Of a stretch of DNA of 64,000 nt, positions 16,727 through 25,800 are shown in pieces. Under the pieces are notes generated by a model, which saw only the letters and a program-made list of their open reading frames with translations, did not search any database and was not told the DNA's origin. The translations under genes were made by a program, and so were the position numbers. Location: positions 1,736,001-1,800,000 of the forward strand of contig NZ_CP133078.1 in assembly GCF_030908465.1 (NCBI RefSeq). The letters run 5' to 3'. Numbering within the stretch: position 1 is the first letter of the stretch; the number at the start of each line of letters is the position of its first letter. This DNA is from Anaerotignum sp. MB30-C6. Its GTDB lineage: Bacteria > Bacillota > Clostridia > Lachnospirales > Anaerotignaceae.

Positions 16727-18646
16727 ATGAAAATTATTAATATTGGAGTTTTAGCTCATGTTGATGCAGGAAAAACTACCTTAACAGAAAGCTTATTATA
16801 TAACAGTGGAGCGATTACAGAATTAGGAAGCGTGGACAAAGGTACAACGAGGACGGATAATACGCTTTTAGAACGTCAGAGAGGAATTACAATTCAGACA
16901 GGAATAACCTCTTTTCAGTGGGAAAATACGAAGGTGAACATCATAGACACGCCAGGACATATGGATTTCTTAGCAGAAGTATATCGTTCATTATCAGTTT
17001 TAGATGGGGCAATTCTACTGATTTCTGCAAAAGATGGCGTACAAGCACAAACTCGTATATTATTTCATGCACTTAGGAAAATGGGGATTCCCACAATCTT
17101 TTTTATCAATAAGATTGACCAAAATGGAATTGATTTATCAACGGTTTATCAGGATATTAAAGAGAAACTTTCTGCCGAAATTGTAATCAAACAGAAGGTA
17201 GAACTGTATCCTAATATGTGTGTGACGAACTTTACCGAATCTGAACAATGGGATACGGTAATAGAGGGAAACGATGACCTTTTAGAGAAATATATGTCCG
17301 GTAAATCATTAGAAGCATTGGAACTCGAACAAGAGGAAAGCATAAGATTTCAGAATTGTTCTCTGTTCCCTCTTTATCATGGAAGTGCAAAAAGTAATAT
17401 AGGGATTGATAACCTTATAGAAGTTATTACTAATAAATTTTATTCATCAACACATCGAGGTCCGTCTGAACTTTGCGGAAATGTTTTCAAAATTGAATAT
17501 ACAAAAAAAAGACAACGTCTTGCATATATACGCCTTTATAGTGGAGTACTACATTTACGAGATTCGGTTAGAGTATCAGAAAAAGAAAAAATAAAAGTTA
17601 CAGAAATGTATACTTCAATAAATGGTGAATTATGTAAGATTGATAGAGCTTATTCTGGAGAAATTGTTATTTTGCAAAATGAGTTTTTGAAGTTAAATAG
17701 TGTTCTTGGAGATACAAAACTATTGCCACAGAGAAAAAAGATTGAAAATCCGCACCCTCTACTACAAACAACTGTTGAACCGAGTAAACCTGAACAGAGA
17801 GAAATGTTGCTTGATGCCCTTTTGGAAATCTCAGATAGTGATCCGCTTCTACGATATTACGTGGATTCTACGACACATGAAATTATACTTTCTTTCTTAG
17901 GGAAAGTACAAATGGAAGTGATTAGTGCACTGTTGCAAGAAAAGTATCATGTGGAGATAGAACTAAAAGAGCCTACAGTCATTTATATGGAGAGACCGTT
18001 AAAAAATGCAGAATATACCATTCACATCGAAGTGCCGCCAAATCCTTTCTGGGCTTCCATTGGTTTATCTGTATCACCGCTTCCGTTGGGAAGTGGAATG
18101 CAGTATGAGAGCTCGGTTTCTCTTGGATACTTAAATCAATCGTTTCAAAATGCAGTTATGGAGGGGATACGCTATGGCTGTGAACAAGGATTGTATGGTT
18201 GGAATGTGACGGACTGTAAAATCTGTTTTAAGTATGGCTTATACTATAGCCCTGTTAGTACCCCAGCAGATTTTCGGATGCTTGCTCCTATTGTATTGGA
18301 ACAAGTCTTAAAAAAAGCTGGAACAGAATTGTTAGAGCCATATCTTAGTTTTAAAATTTATGCGCCACAGGAATATCTTTCACGAGCATACAACGATGCT
18401 CCTAAATATTGTGCGAACATCGTAGACACTCAATTGAAAAATAATGAGGTCATTCTTAGTGGAGAAATCCCTGCTCGGTGTATTCAAGAATATCGTAGTG
18501 ATTTAACTTTCTTTACAAATGGACGTAGTGTTTGTTTAACAGAGTTAAAAGGGTACCATGTTACTACCGGTGAACCTGTTTGCCAGCCCCGTCGTCCAAA
18601 TAGTCGGATAGATAAAGTACGATATATGTTCAATAAAATAACTTAG
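16727..18646 (+). CDS. tet(M): Tetracycline resistance ribosomal protection protein Tet(M)
   Basis: 639 residues, the standard Tet(M) length. It is an EF-G-like GTPase that binds the ribosome and dislodges tetracycline. G motifs: AHVDAGKT (G1), DTPGHMD (G3), NKID (G4). Domain IV and the C-terminal region end in [10 protein letters not shown]. The ATG at 16727 is chosen because GGAGG is 8 nt upstream; the frame runs five codons further upstream to an ATG at 16712 without a ribosome site. Expression is set by the leader and attenuator. Readthrough is expected to reach orf7, orf8, xis and int, linking drug exposure to transfer. Confidence 0.99.
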   Translation: MKIINIGVLAHVDAGKTTLTESLLYNSGAITELGSVDKGTTRTDNTLLERQRGITIQTGITSFQWENTKVNIIDTPGHMDFLAEVYRSLSVLDGAILLISAKDGVQAQTRILFHALRKMGIPTIFFINKIDQNGIDLSTVYQDIKEKLSAEIVIKQKVELYPNMCVTNFTESEQWDTVIEGNDDLLEKYMSGKSLEALELEQEESIRFQNCSLFPLYHGSAKSNIGIDNLIEVITNKFYSSTHRGPSELCGNVFKIEYTKKRQRLAYIRLYSGVLHLRDSVRVSEKEKIKVTEMYTSINGELCKIDRAYSGEIVILQNEFLKLNSVLGDTKLLPQRKKIENPHPLLQTTVEPSKPEQREMLLDALLEISDSDPLLRYYVDSTTHEIILSFLGKVQMEVISALLQEKYHVEIELKEPTVIYMERPLKNAEYTIHIEVPPNPFWASIGLSVSPLPLGSGMQYESSVSLGYLNQSFQNAVMEGIRYGCEQGLYGWNVTDCKICFKYGLYYSPVSTPADFRMLAPIVLEQVLKKAGTELLEPYLSFKIYAPQEYLSRAYNDAPKYCANIVDTQLKNNEVILSGEIPARCIQEYRSDLTFFTNGRSVCLTELKGYHVTTGEPVCQPRRPNSRIDKVRYMFNKIT

Positions 18647-18743
18647 TGTATTTTATGTTGTTATATAAATATGGTTTCTTGTTAAATAAGATGAAATATT
18701 TTTTAATAAAGATTTGAATTAAAGTGTAAAGGAGGAGATAGTT

Positions 18744-18932
18744 ATTATAAACTACAAGTGGATATTGTGTCCTGTATGTGGAAATAAAACACGATTAAAG
18801 ATAAGGGAAGATACTGAATTAAAAAAATTCCCCCTCTATTGTCCGAAATGCAGACAAGAAAATTTAATTGAAATAAAGCAGTTCAAAGTAACTGTGATTA
18901 CAGAGCCAGACGCAAAGACGCAGAGCCGATAA
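18744..18932 (+). CDS. orf6: Tn916 Orf6, cysteine-rich KTR family small protein
   Basis: Short protein with two CPxC motifs (LCPVCGNKTR and YCPKCRQEN) that look like a zinc ribbon, and the KTR motif that names the family. No ATG is available. GGAGGAG (18731-18737) is placed for a non-standard ATT at 18744 (62 residues); a TTG at 18765 gives 55 residues, the length usually annotated. Its stop lies inside the terminator stem at 18922-18966. Function unknown. Located between tet(M) and the regulatory genes of the element. Confidence 0.75.
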   Translation: MINYKWILCPVCGNKTRLKIREDTELKKFPLYCPKCRQENLIEIKQFKVTVITEPDAKTQSR

Positions 18933-18966
18933 AATGAGATTAATACAATCTCATTTTATCGGCTCT
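18922..18966. terminator. Bidirectional terminator between orf6 and orf9
   Basis: A 20-bp perfect stem (18922-18941 with 18947-18966), 5-nt loop. It serves the converging orf6 (plus) and orf9 (minus) transcripts, and overlaps the last codons of orf6. Confidence 0.85.
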
Positions 18967-18991
18967 TTCCGTTATGTATGGATTCTTTTAA

Positions 18992-19345
18992 TTAGTCTTC
19001 GATGTTTCTTGCTTCGTTGATACCGCTGGCTAAAGATTCCATTAAGGATAGTTCTTTGTCTGTAAAGCTATCCATGTATTTCTCTATCTGTAATCGTCGG
19101 GTGCTTTTTACCAAGTTATTAGCAGGTAAGAAAAATTCATCAACGGAAACATGAAGTAACGATACAAGGTCATAAAGAACTTGTATGCTGGGGTGTTGCC
19201 CTTTATTTTCAATATTAGTTAAGTACCGTGGGTCAATTTCAATCAATGCTCCCACTTGTTCACGAGTTAAACCTCGTTTCAATCGAGCTTCTTTAATGGC
19301 TAAACCAAAGGCTCTAAAATCATATTTATCTTCTTTTTTACGCAT
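18992..19345 (-). CDS. orf9: Tn916 Orf9, XRE-family regulator
   Basis: 117 residues with an N-terminal helix-turn-helix ([21 protein letters not shown]). It is transcribed against tet(M) and the conjugation regulators. In the Tn916 model it represses the promoter of orf7/orf8, and antisense transcription from tet(M) lowers its level. Start ATG at 19345 with AGAGGTGG upstream. Confidence 0.93.
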   Translation of the reverse strand: MRKKEDKYDFRAFGLAIKEARLKRGLTREQVGALIEIDPRYLTNIENKGQHPSIQVLYDLVSLLHVSVDEFFLPANNLVKSTRRLQIEKYMDSFTDKELSLMESLASGINEARNIED

Positions 19346-19549
19346 AGTAGACCACCTCTATACATTTTATTGTTCCTACTGAATTAAAAACAGGTATAGA
19401 AAAACGTGTTATATGGTTTATAGGTTTATATTTAATAAAAAGCACTACTAAACGCCAATAAAAAAAACCGTTATATGGTAGTGCTATTTACGCTGTTAAA
19501 ATATTGTATATTACTTCCAAATGGCGGTTTGTTGGAGGTCAACGTCGCC

Positions 19550-19621
19550 ATGAAGTACATCATATACAATAAATTTCCTTACATTGGGTTCTTGTCAAAA
19601 AAAGTCGTCTATCTGCAATAG
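19550..19621 (+). CDS. Candidate leader peptide upstream of orf7
   Basis: A 23-residue frame (starts MKYIIYNKFPYIG, ends KKVVYLQ) with GGAGG 11 nt upstream of its ATG, followed 50 nt later by an intrinsic terminator and then orf7. The order (promoter side, leader frame, terminator, gene) copies the tet(M) leader. Its place between orf9 and orf7 is that of the small orf10 of Tn916 maps. No direct evidence of translation. Confidence 0.4.
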   Translation: MKYIIYNKFPYIGFLSKKVVYLQ

Positions 19622-19673
19622 ATAAGTACGTCCACCAATGTGGTTTTATAAATCATATAGATAGAATAACAGA

Positions 19674-19715
19674 AGCATGTAAACAGAGAAATAAATCTGT
19701 TTATATGCTTTTTTG
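19674..19715 (+). terminator. Terminator/attenuator upstream of orf7
   Basis: AGCATGTAAACAGA (19674-19687) pairs with TCTGTTTATATGCT (19696-19709) with one mismatch-type pair, followed by TTTTTT. It would block transcripts starting in the orf9-orf7 region unless they are read through, for example by long tet(M) transcripts. Confidence 0.8.
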
Positions 19716-19849
19716 GCTATTCAGAACTTTTTTACAAAGTTTATTTATCAGTAATGCAACAAATCCCCCTTTCACATTGGGACTAAGAGTGAAAGGAGAT
19801 AAACGAGCAAGGCTCACTTCCTTTCCTAGACAGAAAGGGGGTGAGAAAC

Positions 19850-20272
19850 ATGAAACCATCTTCTTTTCAGACCACAATAGAAAATCAGTTTGACTATATC
19901 TGTAAACGTGCTATGGAAGACGAGCGAAAGAATTATATGCTTTATCTTTCAAGGATTGCAAAGCGTGAGGTGTCCTTTTCGGATGTTGGCGATTATCTTG
20001 TTAGCCAGTTTGCGACAACAGATAACTATTCAACTGACTTTCAGATTTTTACACTCAATGGGTTATCAGTAGGCGTTGAAAATGATTTGTTGAGTGAAGC
20101 ATTACGTGAGTTGCCAGACAAGAAACGTGAAATTCTACTGCTGTTTTACTTTATGGACATGAGCGATTCAGAAATTGCAGACCTGTTGAAATTGAACCGT
20201 TCTACTGTCTATCGGCATAGAACCAGTGGACTAGCCTTAATTAAAAAGTTTATGGAGGAATTTGAAGAATGA
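19850..20272 (+). CDS. orf7: Tn916 Orf7, sigma-70-like regulator
   Basis: 140 residues. The C-terminal 60 residues are a sigma region 4-like helix-turn-helix (SEALRELPDKKREILLLFYF... SDSEIADLLKLNRSTVYRH). It is a positive regulator of xis, int and transfer in Tn916. The ATG at 19850 is used because AAAGGGGG lies 10 nt upstream; a GTG at 19841 would overlap this site. It overlaps orf8 by 4 nt. Confidence 0.94.
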   Translation: MKPSSFQTTIENQFDYICKRAMEDERKNYMLYLSRIAKREVSFSDVGDYLVSQFATTDNYSTDFQIFTLNGLSVGVENDLLSEALRELPDKKREILLLFYFMDMSDSEIADLLKLNRSTVYRHRTSGLALIKKFMEEFEE

Positions 20273-20499
20273 AAACACAATATCCTATGATTCCCTTTCC
20301 TCTCATTGTAAAGGCAACAGATGGCGATACCGAAGCGATTAACCAGATTCTACATCATTACAGAGGGTACATAACGAAGCGTTCCCTACGACTTATGAAA
20401 GATGAATATGGCAATCAAAGTATGGTCGTTGATGAAGTCTTACGTGGAAGAATGGAAACCAGACTGATTACAAAGATTTTGTCATTTGAAATTAAGTAA
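20269..20499 (+). CDS. orf8: Tn916 Orf8, helix-turn-helix family regulator
   Basis: 76 residues, translated with orf7 (4-nt overlap). It begins FPLIVKATDGDTEAINQILHHY, a pattern found in the helix-turn-helix_16-like conjugal element proteins that resemble sigma region 2. With Orf7 it probably forms a split sigma-like activator for the downstream excision and transfer genes. Confidence 0.9.
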   Translation: MKTQYPMIPFPLIVKATDGDTEAINQILHHYRGYITKRSLRLMKDEYGNQSMVVDEVLRGRMETRLITKILSFEIK

Positions 20500-20959
20500 T
20501 ATCCTCTCTCCTTTCGTGGAAGCGTGCTAAACCATTCCACGCTTCCCGAACAGGGAGGTTTGTTATTCCACCAAAGCATATTGAGCTTTCAATGTGTTTT
20601 GATAGGCTAACGAGCCATTGTTCTTTGAAAACTGAATAAAAGTAATCGAATACGTTTCGATAAGAAAAGAGCCAACGGAACTAACCGCCATGACCTATCT
20701 TATAAAGATAGCGAGCGATTCATGTTAGTGATCCGAGAAGCAATCTTTAGCAGGATTGCCTGCAACGACATTCTTATCGTGATAATGATACTCCCATACA
20801 GTCAATAGTCCGAGCGTGATAAAACCGTCGCAGGCAATGAGTATGGCTACATGAGAACCATGCAGGGGTGGAACTCCCGTGAGCTTTGCTAAAGCTGTTC
20901 GATTGCTGGTAAAACAACTTTTATGAAATCCAAATAAGTGATTTGGAAAGGAGGATTTT
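20500..20959. other. Gene-free region between orf8 and xis
   Basis: 460 bp with no plus-strand gene. It holds the structured segment described at 20641-20940 and the xis ribosome binding site GGAAAGGAGG. An 83-codon antisense frame (20725-20976) is open but has no ribosome site. Confidence 0.6.
20641..20940 (+). ncRNA. Candidate structured leader RNA upstream of xis-int
   Basis: Several helices are visible: ATCGAA/TTCGAT (about 20645-20660), CTATCTT/AAGATAG (20695-20711), GCAATC/GATTGC (20740-20759), and a long-range helix TGCCTG-CAA-CGAC (20757-20769) with GTCG-CAGGCA (20827-20836), ten pairs with a 3-nt bulge. In the 3' part ATGG/CCAT, GGG/TCCC and AGCTTT/AAAGCT repeat pairs follow. The segment lies in the transcript from orf7-orf8 into xis-int. 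It could regulate excision genes or be part of the DNA processing signals. I know no family name for it. Confidence 0.35.
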
Positions 20960-21163
20960 ATGAAGCAGACTGACATTCCTATTTGGGAACGTTATACCCT
21001 AACCATTGAAGAAGCGTCAAAATATTTTCGTATTGGCGAAAACAAGCTACGACGCTTGGCAGAGGAAAATAAAAATGCAAATTGGCTGATTATGAATGGC
21101 AATCGTATTCAGATTAAACGAAAACAATTTGAAAAAATTATAGATACATTGGACGCAATCTAG
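20960..21163 (+). CDS. xis: Excisionase Xis
   Basis: 67 residues with a winged-helix DNA-binding motif of the MerR/Xis type ([24 protein letters not shown]). With Int it promotes excision of the element by binding near both ends. GGAAAGGAGG precedes the ATG at 20960. It is followed by int after 81 bp. Confidence 0.97.
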
Positions 21164-21244
21164 CGTCGCCAAAGGGTCTTGTATATGATAAAATAGTATT
21201 AAGTCGTATCAAGGCTCTTTCCATAAAGGAAAGGAGCAAATGCC

Positions 21245-22462
21245 ATGTCAGAAAAAAGACGTGACAATAAAGGTCGAATCTTAAAGACTGGAGAGAGCCA
21301 ACGAAAAGACGGAAGATACTTATACAAATATATAGATTCATTTGGAGAACCGCAATTTGTTTACTCGTGGAAACTTGTGGCTACAGACCGAGTACCAGCA
21401 GGAAAGCGTGATTGTATCTCACTTAGAGAGAAAATCGCAGAGTTACAGAAAGACATTCATGATGGTATTGATGTTGTAGGAAAGAAAATGACACTCTGCC
21501 AGCTTTACGCAAAACAGAACGCTCAAAGACCAAAGGTTAGAAAAAACACTGAAACTGGACGCAAATATCTTATGGATATTTTGAAGAAAGACAAGTTAGG
21601 TGTAAGAAGTATTGACAGTATTAAGCCATCAGACGCTAAAGAATGGGCTATTAGAATGAGTGAAAATGGTTATGCTTATCAAACCATCAATAACTACAAA
21701 CGTTCTTTAAAGGCTTCATTCTATATTGCTATACAAGATGATTGTGTTCGGAAGAATCCATTTGACTTTCAACTGAAAGCAGTTCTTGATGATGATACTG
21801 TCCCTAAGACCGTACTAACAGAAGAACAGGAAGAAAAACTGTTAGCCTTTGCAAAAGCTGATAAAACCTACAGCAAAAATTATGATGAAATTCTGATACT
21901 CTTAAAAACAGGTCTTCGTATTTCAGAGTTTGGTGGTTTGACACTTCCAGATTTAGATTTTGAGAATCGTCTTGTCAATATAGACCATCAGCTATTGAGA
22001 GATACTGAAATTGGGTACTACATTGAAACACCAAAGACCAAAAGTGGCGAACGTCAAGTTCCTATGGTTGAAGAAGCCTATCAAGCATTTAAGCGAGTGT
22101 TAGCGAATCGAAAGAATGATAAGCGTGTTGAGATTGATGGATATAGTGATTTCCTCTTTCTTAATAGAAAGAACTATCCAAAAGTGGCAAGTGATTACAA
22201 CGGCATGATGAAAGGTCTTGTTAAGAAATACAATAAGTATAACGAGGATAAATTGCCACACATCACTCCACATAGTTTGCGACATACATTCTGTACCAAC
22301 TATGCAAATGCAGGAATGAATCCAAAGGCATTACAGTACATTATGGGACATGCTAATATAGCCATGACGCTGAACTATTACGCACATGCAACATTCGATT
22401 CTGCAATGGCAGAAATGAAACGCTTGAATAAAGAGAAGCAACAGGAGCGTCTTGTTGCTTAG
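21245..22462 (+). CDS. int: Tyrosine recombinase integrase Int
   Basis: 405 residues. The N-terminal arm-binding domain is followed by a core-binding SAM-like domain (about 80-175) and the catalytic domain: Arg in LKTGLRISEFGGL, HSLRHT, HANIAMT, and the nucleophile Tyr in LNYYAHA near residue 379. It catalyses excision and integration at A/T-rich sites. Start ATG at 21245 with AAAGGAGC upstream. Last gene of the element. Confidence 0.98.
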   Translation: MSEKRRDNKGRILKTGESQRKDGRYLYKYIDSFGEPQFVYSWKLVATDRVPAGKRDCISLREKIAELQKDIHDGIDVVGKKMTLCQLYAKQNAQRPKVRKNTETGRKYLMDILKKDKLGVRSIDSIKPSDAKEWAIRMSENGYAYQTINNYKRSLKASFYIAIQDDCVRKNPFDFQLKAVLDDDTVPKTVLTEEQEEKLLAFAKADKTYSKNYDEILILLKTGLRISEFGGLTLPDLDFENRLVNIDHQLLRDTEIGYYIETPKTKSGERQVPMVEEAYQAFKRVLANRKNDKRVEIDGYSDFLFLNRKNYPKVASDYNGMMKGLVKKYNKYNEDKLPHITPHSLRHTFCTNYANAGMNPKALQYIMGHANIAMTLNYYAHATFDSAMAEMKRLNKEKQQERLVA

Positions 22463-22474
22463 TAGTACAAATGA

Positions 22475-22495
22475 ATTTACTACTTATTTACCACT
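22475..22495 (+). repeat. Right-end integrase arm-type direct repeats
   Basis: ATTTACTACT (22475-22484) and ATTTACCACT (22486-22495), 11 bp apart, match the pair at the left end. They lie just after the int stop; the element ends about 145 bp further, near 22640. Confidence 0.75.
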
Positions 22496-22842
22496 TCTGA
22501 CAGCTAAGACATGAGGAAATATGCAAAGAAACGTGAAGTATCTTCCTACAGTAAAAATACTCGAAAGCACATAGAATAAGGCTTTACGAGCATTTAAGAA
22601 AATATAAAAAGATAATTAGAAATTTATACTTTGTTTAAAATAAAAAAATGGTTCTTTTCCCAGTGACTTTCTTACAAAAGTGAGATGGAAAGTAAGATGA
22701 AGTGACGCCGTCCCTTAGTACAACAAGAATCCCCATTCTAGAGGAATTCAATAGAGGCAGAAAGATTAAAGCAAAAAGCCCTCGCTTATCGATGATCAGC
22801 AAGGGCCTTATATTTAGTGCTTATTTCCTACAATGACTGGTT
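22496..22842. other. Right end of the transposon and host gap
   Basis: No gene. It holds the A/T-rich right end of the element to about 22640, then host DNA that once lay upstream of the two-component operon, and the terminator of the surface-protein operon at 22778-22806. Confidence 0.65.
22778..22806 (-). terminator. Terminator of the SLH surface-protein operon
   Basis: On the minus strand GCCCTTGCT pairs with AGCGAGGGC (one G-U) and is followed by TTTTTGC. On the plus strand the same position is a mismatch, so it is a minus-strand terminator, about 40 bp past the stop of the surface protein. Confidence 0.8.
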
Positions 22843-25800
22843 TTAATTCCAAGTCTTATCCTCTGTAATTGCTGTCCATATTTCCTCGGAATCAGGTGTT
22901 TCTCTTGTATAGTCGTGGGAATTTGTTGCTTCCATGACTGCTTCATAGTACCAAGCCTCTGTAGGATTATCTGACCAGTACCTAGCGTTTTCAAGTAAGC
23001 CTTCTTTGCTTACTTTTCTGTTTAAAACAGAGTTGATTAAAGTCATGGCTTCCGAACGGGTAATATACTCATCGGGATGGAATGTTCCATCGGGATAACC
23101 ACTAATCCAGCCTTTTTCAGCTGCAGAATTAATAAAGTCTTTGGCCCAATGGTTTTCGATATCTTTAAATTTATTTTCCTCTGTTTTGCTTAAGCTATCG
23201 AACTTGGATACCATAACTGCAAATTCCCCTCTGGTAATTGCATTGCCAGGTTTAAACCCACCGTCTGGATAGCCAGCAATAATTCCGCCGTTTGATAGTG
23301 TGGCAATGCTAGCGTTAGACCATCTTTGATGGGAAACGTCGGGGAAACTATGATTTGCACTCTGCAAGCTTTCTCTTACGTCGTCTGTCAATAAGCGATA
23401 GAAAATTGCAGCTACTTCTTCACGGCTAATTTTGTTCATTGGTTTAACAGTACCATCGTTATAGCCAAAAATATATGCAAAATGGTTTATCATGTTTAAA
23501 CCATCAGCCAATGGCACTTCTTCTTCAAGAATTGTTACCGTTTCACCAAAGTCACTTCCGCCACCTATGGAGCCGCCTGTTGAGCCACCTGTGTTTGTCG
23601 AATCTCCAGAATCAGTGTTCCTTCTTCGATACTCAAACACAACTTCGTAGTTACTTTGTTCTGAAAACGCTACTGTAATGGAACGCCCAGCAACTACAGG
23701 AACACCGTTTACTGTAACAGCTCGTATTCTTGTGTACCTTCCGCTATTAACAGCATTCACTACGATAGAACCATCTTCCACATCTGCCTTAGACTGGGCT
23801 GTATCGTATACTGTGGTGGTGCCATATACATGCCTTACCACCAAATCATTTTTCTCGTAAATCACACTGATAACATGACCGTCTTGCTCAATGGAAATCG
23901 GTAAGTTTGTTGGATCACCTTGGAACTGATATTCTTTGAGTTTGCTACCCTGAGGAGCATTTAAAACGATAGACTTAACTTCAGGGGCTCTCTTCAGCAC
24001 TGATTCGGAGGCAGTACTAAATGGTGTGGTAGAGCCTTCCAAATAATGCTCTACGGTGTACTTCCAAACATCTTCGTTTGGTATCCAAATGGCACTGAGT
24101 TTTACATTATGGTCAGGCATCGTAAACTTGCTATCTGTCACTGTAACAACATCATCTACTACTTTCCAACCACCAAAATCATAACCATCTCTCTTAGGTT
24201 TTGCATCAGTAATGGTTATTTCGTCACCTTTATAACGTGGGGTGATGTTATCAGGCATATCTGTTGCCGTACCTTCCGTTACATACTCAACAGTATATTC
24301 TGGCATTTTCTCGTACCCGTATTTAATCCATATACAATCCTCTGGCATAATCCCACTGAGTGTGCCGTTTTCTGCCAGTGTTATTCCATAACCATCTTTA
24401 AGGTCTTTGATTAGTTTATCCATCTCATCTTTATTAGCTAGGGAGGCCTTACCAATCACGGCCATTGGTCTTTCACTATCTTCGCCACTAGCTTCATTTT
24501 CAGCTCTGCCAATAAAAACTTGAATTTCAGCTAATTCATAACCCCTTACAGGGTAATTTGCCTTGCTATCAATGCTAAGGTTAGGTTTCTTTTTGTTATG
24601 AGCGATTGATTTGTTCGGATATACACCGTCCTCATCTATATCCGCATGTTCAACGACAAAAGTATAGATGTCATTAAACTTGGCTTTGAAAGTCAAATCA
24701 CTTATTATTGTTTCAGTACCCATAGGAATATCTGGTGTCCAACCGGCAAACTCATAGTCATGGCTATTCACGCCCTTACGAACTTTACCAATGATAGTTG
24801 TTGGAACTTTGCTTTCTATTGTATTCCATGAAGTCCCTCGAGAAATTCCTGTGATGGGATCGGGTGCTAATGTTCCTTCTGCCGCTTTAAACAAGTCAAC
24901 CTCGAACGTAATCTGTAACAATTTTGAGAACTTAGCAAGATACGTTAAGTTTCCTGTAACTTCTGTGGTTTCCGTTGGCGTTTCTAGAATTTCTTTTACT
25001 TGGCCATCTATTTCAGTCATTTTATACCAATTCTCAAATTCAAAGCCTTCATTTGGTTTTGTTGTTGGAATTACTCTACCTATTTTTTCACCGATTAGGA
25101 TAGGATCGGTTACTACAGTATCAACATCCGCAGTACCGTTATTGAGTTTACCATTTGCGCTGGCATTAAATGTTACTTTTGCCCATAATTCTTCATTCAT
25201 TACAACCTTTGCATACAGTTTTGTATCCGCTGTAATAGGATTGGTGAAGCCAAATTTTGTTTGACAACCTTCGTCAGTATACCAACCATCAACAACATAA
25301 CCTTTATCAGCTGTTACAGTTGGTGCCGTCGTTGTTTGGCCTTTTTGCACTATTGCATTATCAGGGTTTACTGCACCATGCTTCTCGCCAGTAATCTCAA
25401 AGCTTACTGTGGCATTATCAGGTGCCCACATTGCGGTATACGTTGCATTTTGGGAAATGGTTTTCGGTAAATCCTGTGTTTGTATTAATGCTGTTCCTCC
25501 ATCTTTTCTCCAACCAATAAACTTATAGCCAACTTCTGGGTTTACTTTAGGAATTTCAACGGAGTTTCCTTTTAATACTTGTTTGAATTCAACCTCTGTC
25601 TGACTATTGTTTAGTGTTCCACGTTCGCCTGCCAAGAATATTACATCAAACCACATACCGTCTATTTTCTTGTAGACTACCTTAATTTCATTCTTGGAAG
25701 AATCAATCGTTACATTGTCAGAAGATCTCAATGTTTTTCCACCAAATTCTTTGTGCTTAAATTCAAAGCCTTCTGGCGCCTTGAAAATTTCAATTTCATC

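Larger units (their letters stand above)
19346..19849. other. Regulatory region between orf9 and orf7
   Basis: 504 bp without a normal-size gene. It holds the divergent control region: the orf9 promoter on the minus strand, a 23-residue leader frame at 19550-19621, an intrinsic terminator at 19674-19715 and the orf7 ribosome binding site. Confidence 0.7.
4603..22640 (+). mobile_element. Tn916-like: Tn916-family integrative conjugative element carrying tet(M)
   Basis: The gene order orf24-23-22-21-20-19-ardA-17-16-15-14-13-leader-tet(M)-6-9-7-8-xis-int is that of Tn916, and every module is intact. Boundaries are approximate. ATAAAAAA occurs at 4601-4608 and again at 22641-22648, 18,040 bp apart, which agrees with the known length of about 18 kb. 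Paired direct repeats ATTTACTACT, 11 bp apart, lie just inside both ends (4678-4698 and 22475-22495) and match the expected arm sites for the integrase. A/T-rich targets are usual for this family. The insertion separates the two-component operon from the DNA that lay upstream of it. I see no frameshift in the transfer genes, so the element may still be mobile. Confidence 0.95.

Noticed and set aside
20725-20976. 83-codon minus-strand frame between orf8 and xis
   Set aside because: Similar frames are labelled orf5 in old Tn916 maps, but there is no ribosome site, the composition is not protein-like and it overlaps the xis start. The segment is better explained by RNA structure.
24046-24414. 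Plus-strand frame of 122 codons opposite the SLH protein gene
   Set aside because: Antisense of a long supported gene, no ribosome site, Ile/Phe/Cys-rich composition of a shadow frame.
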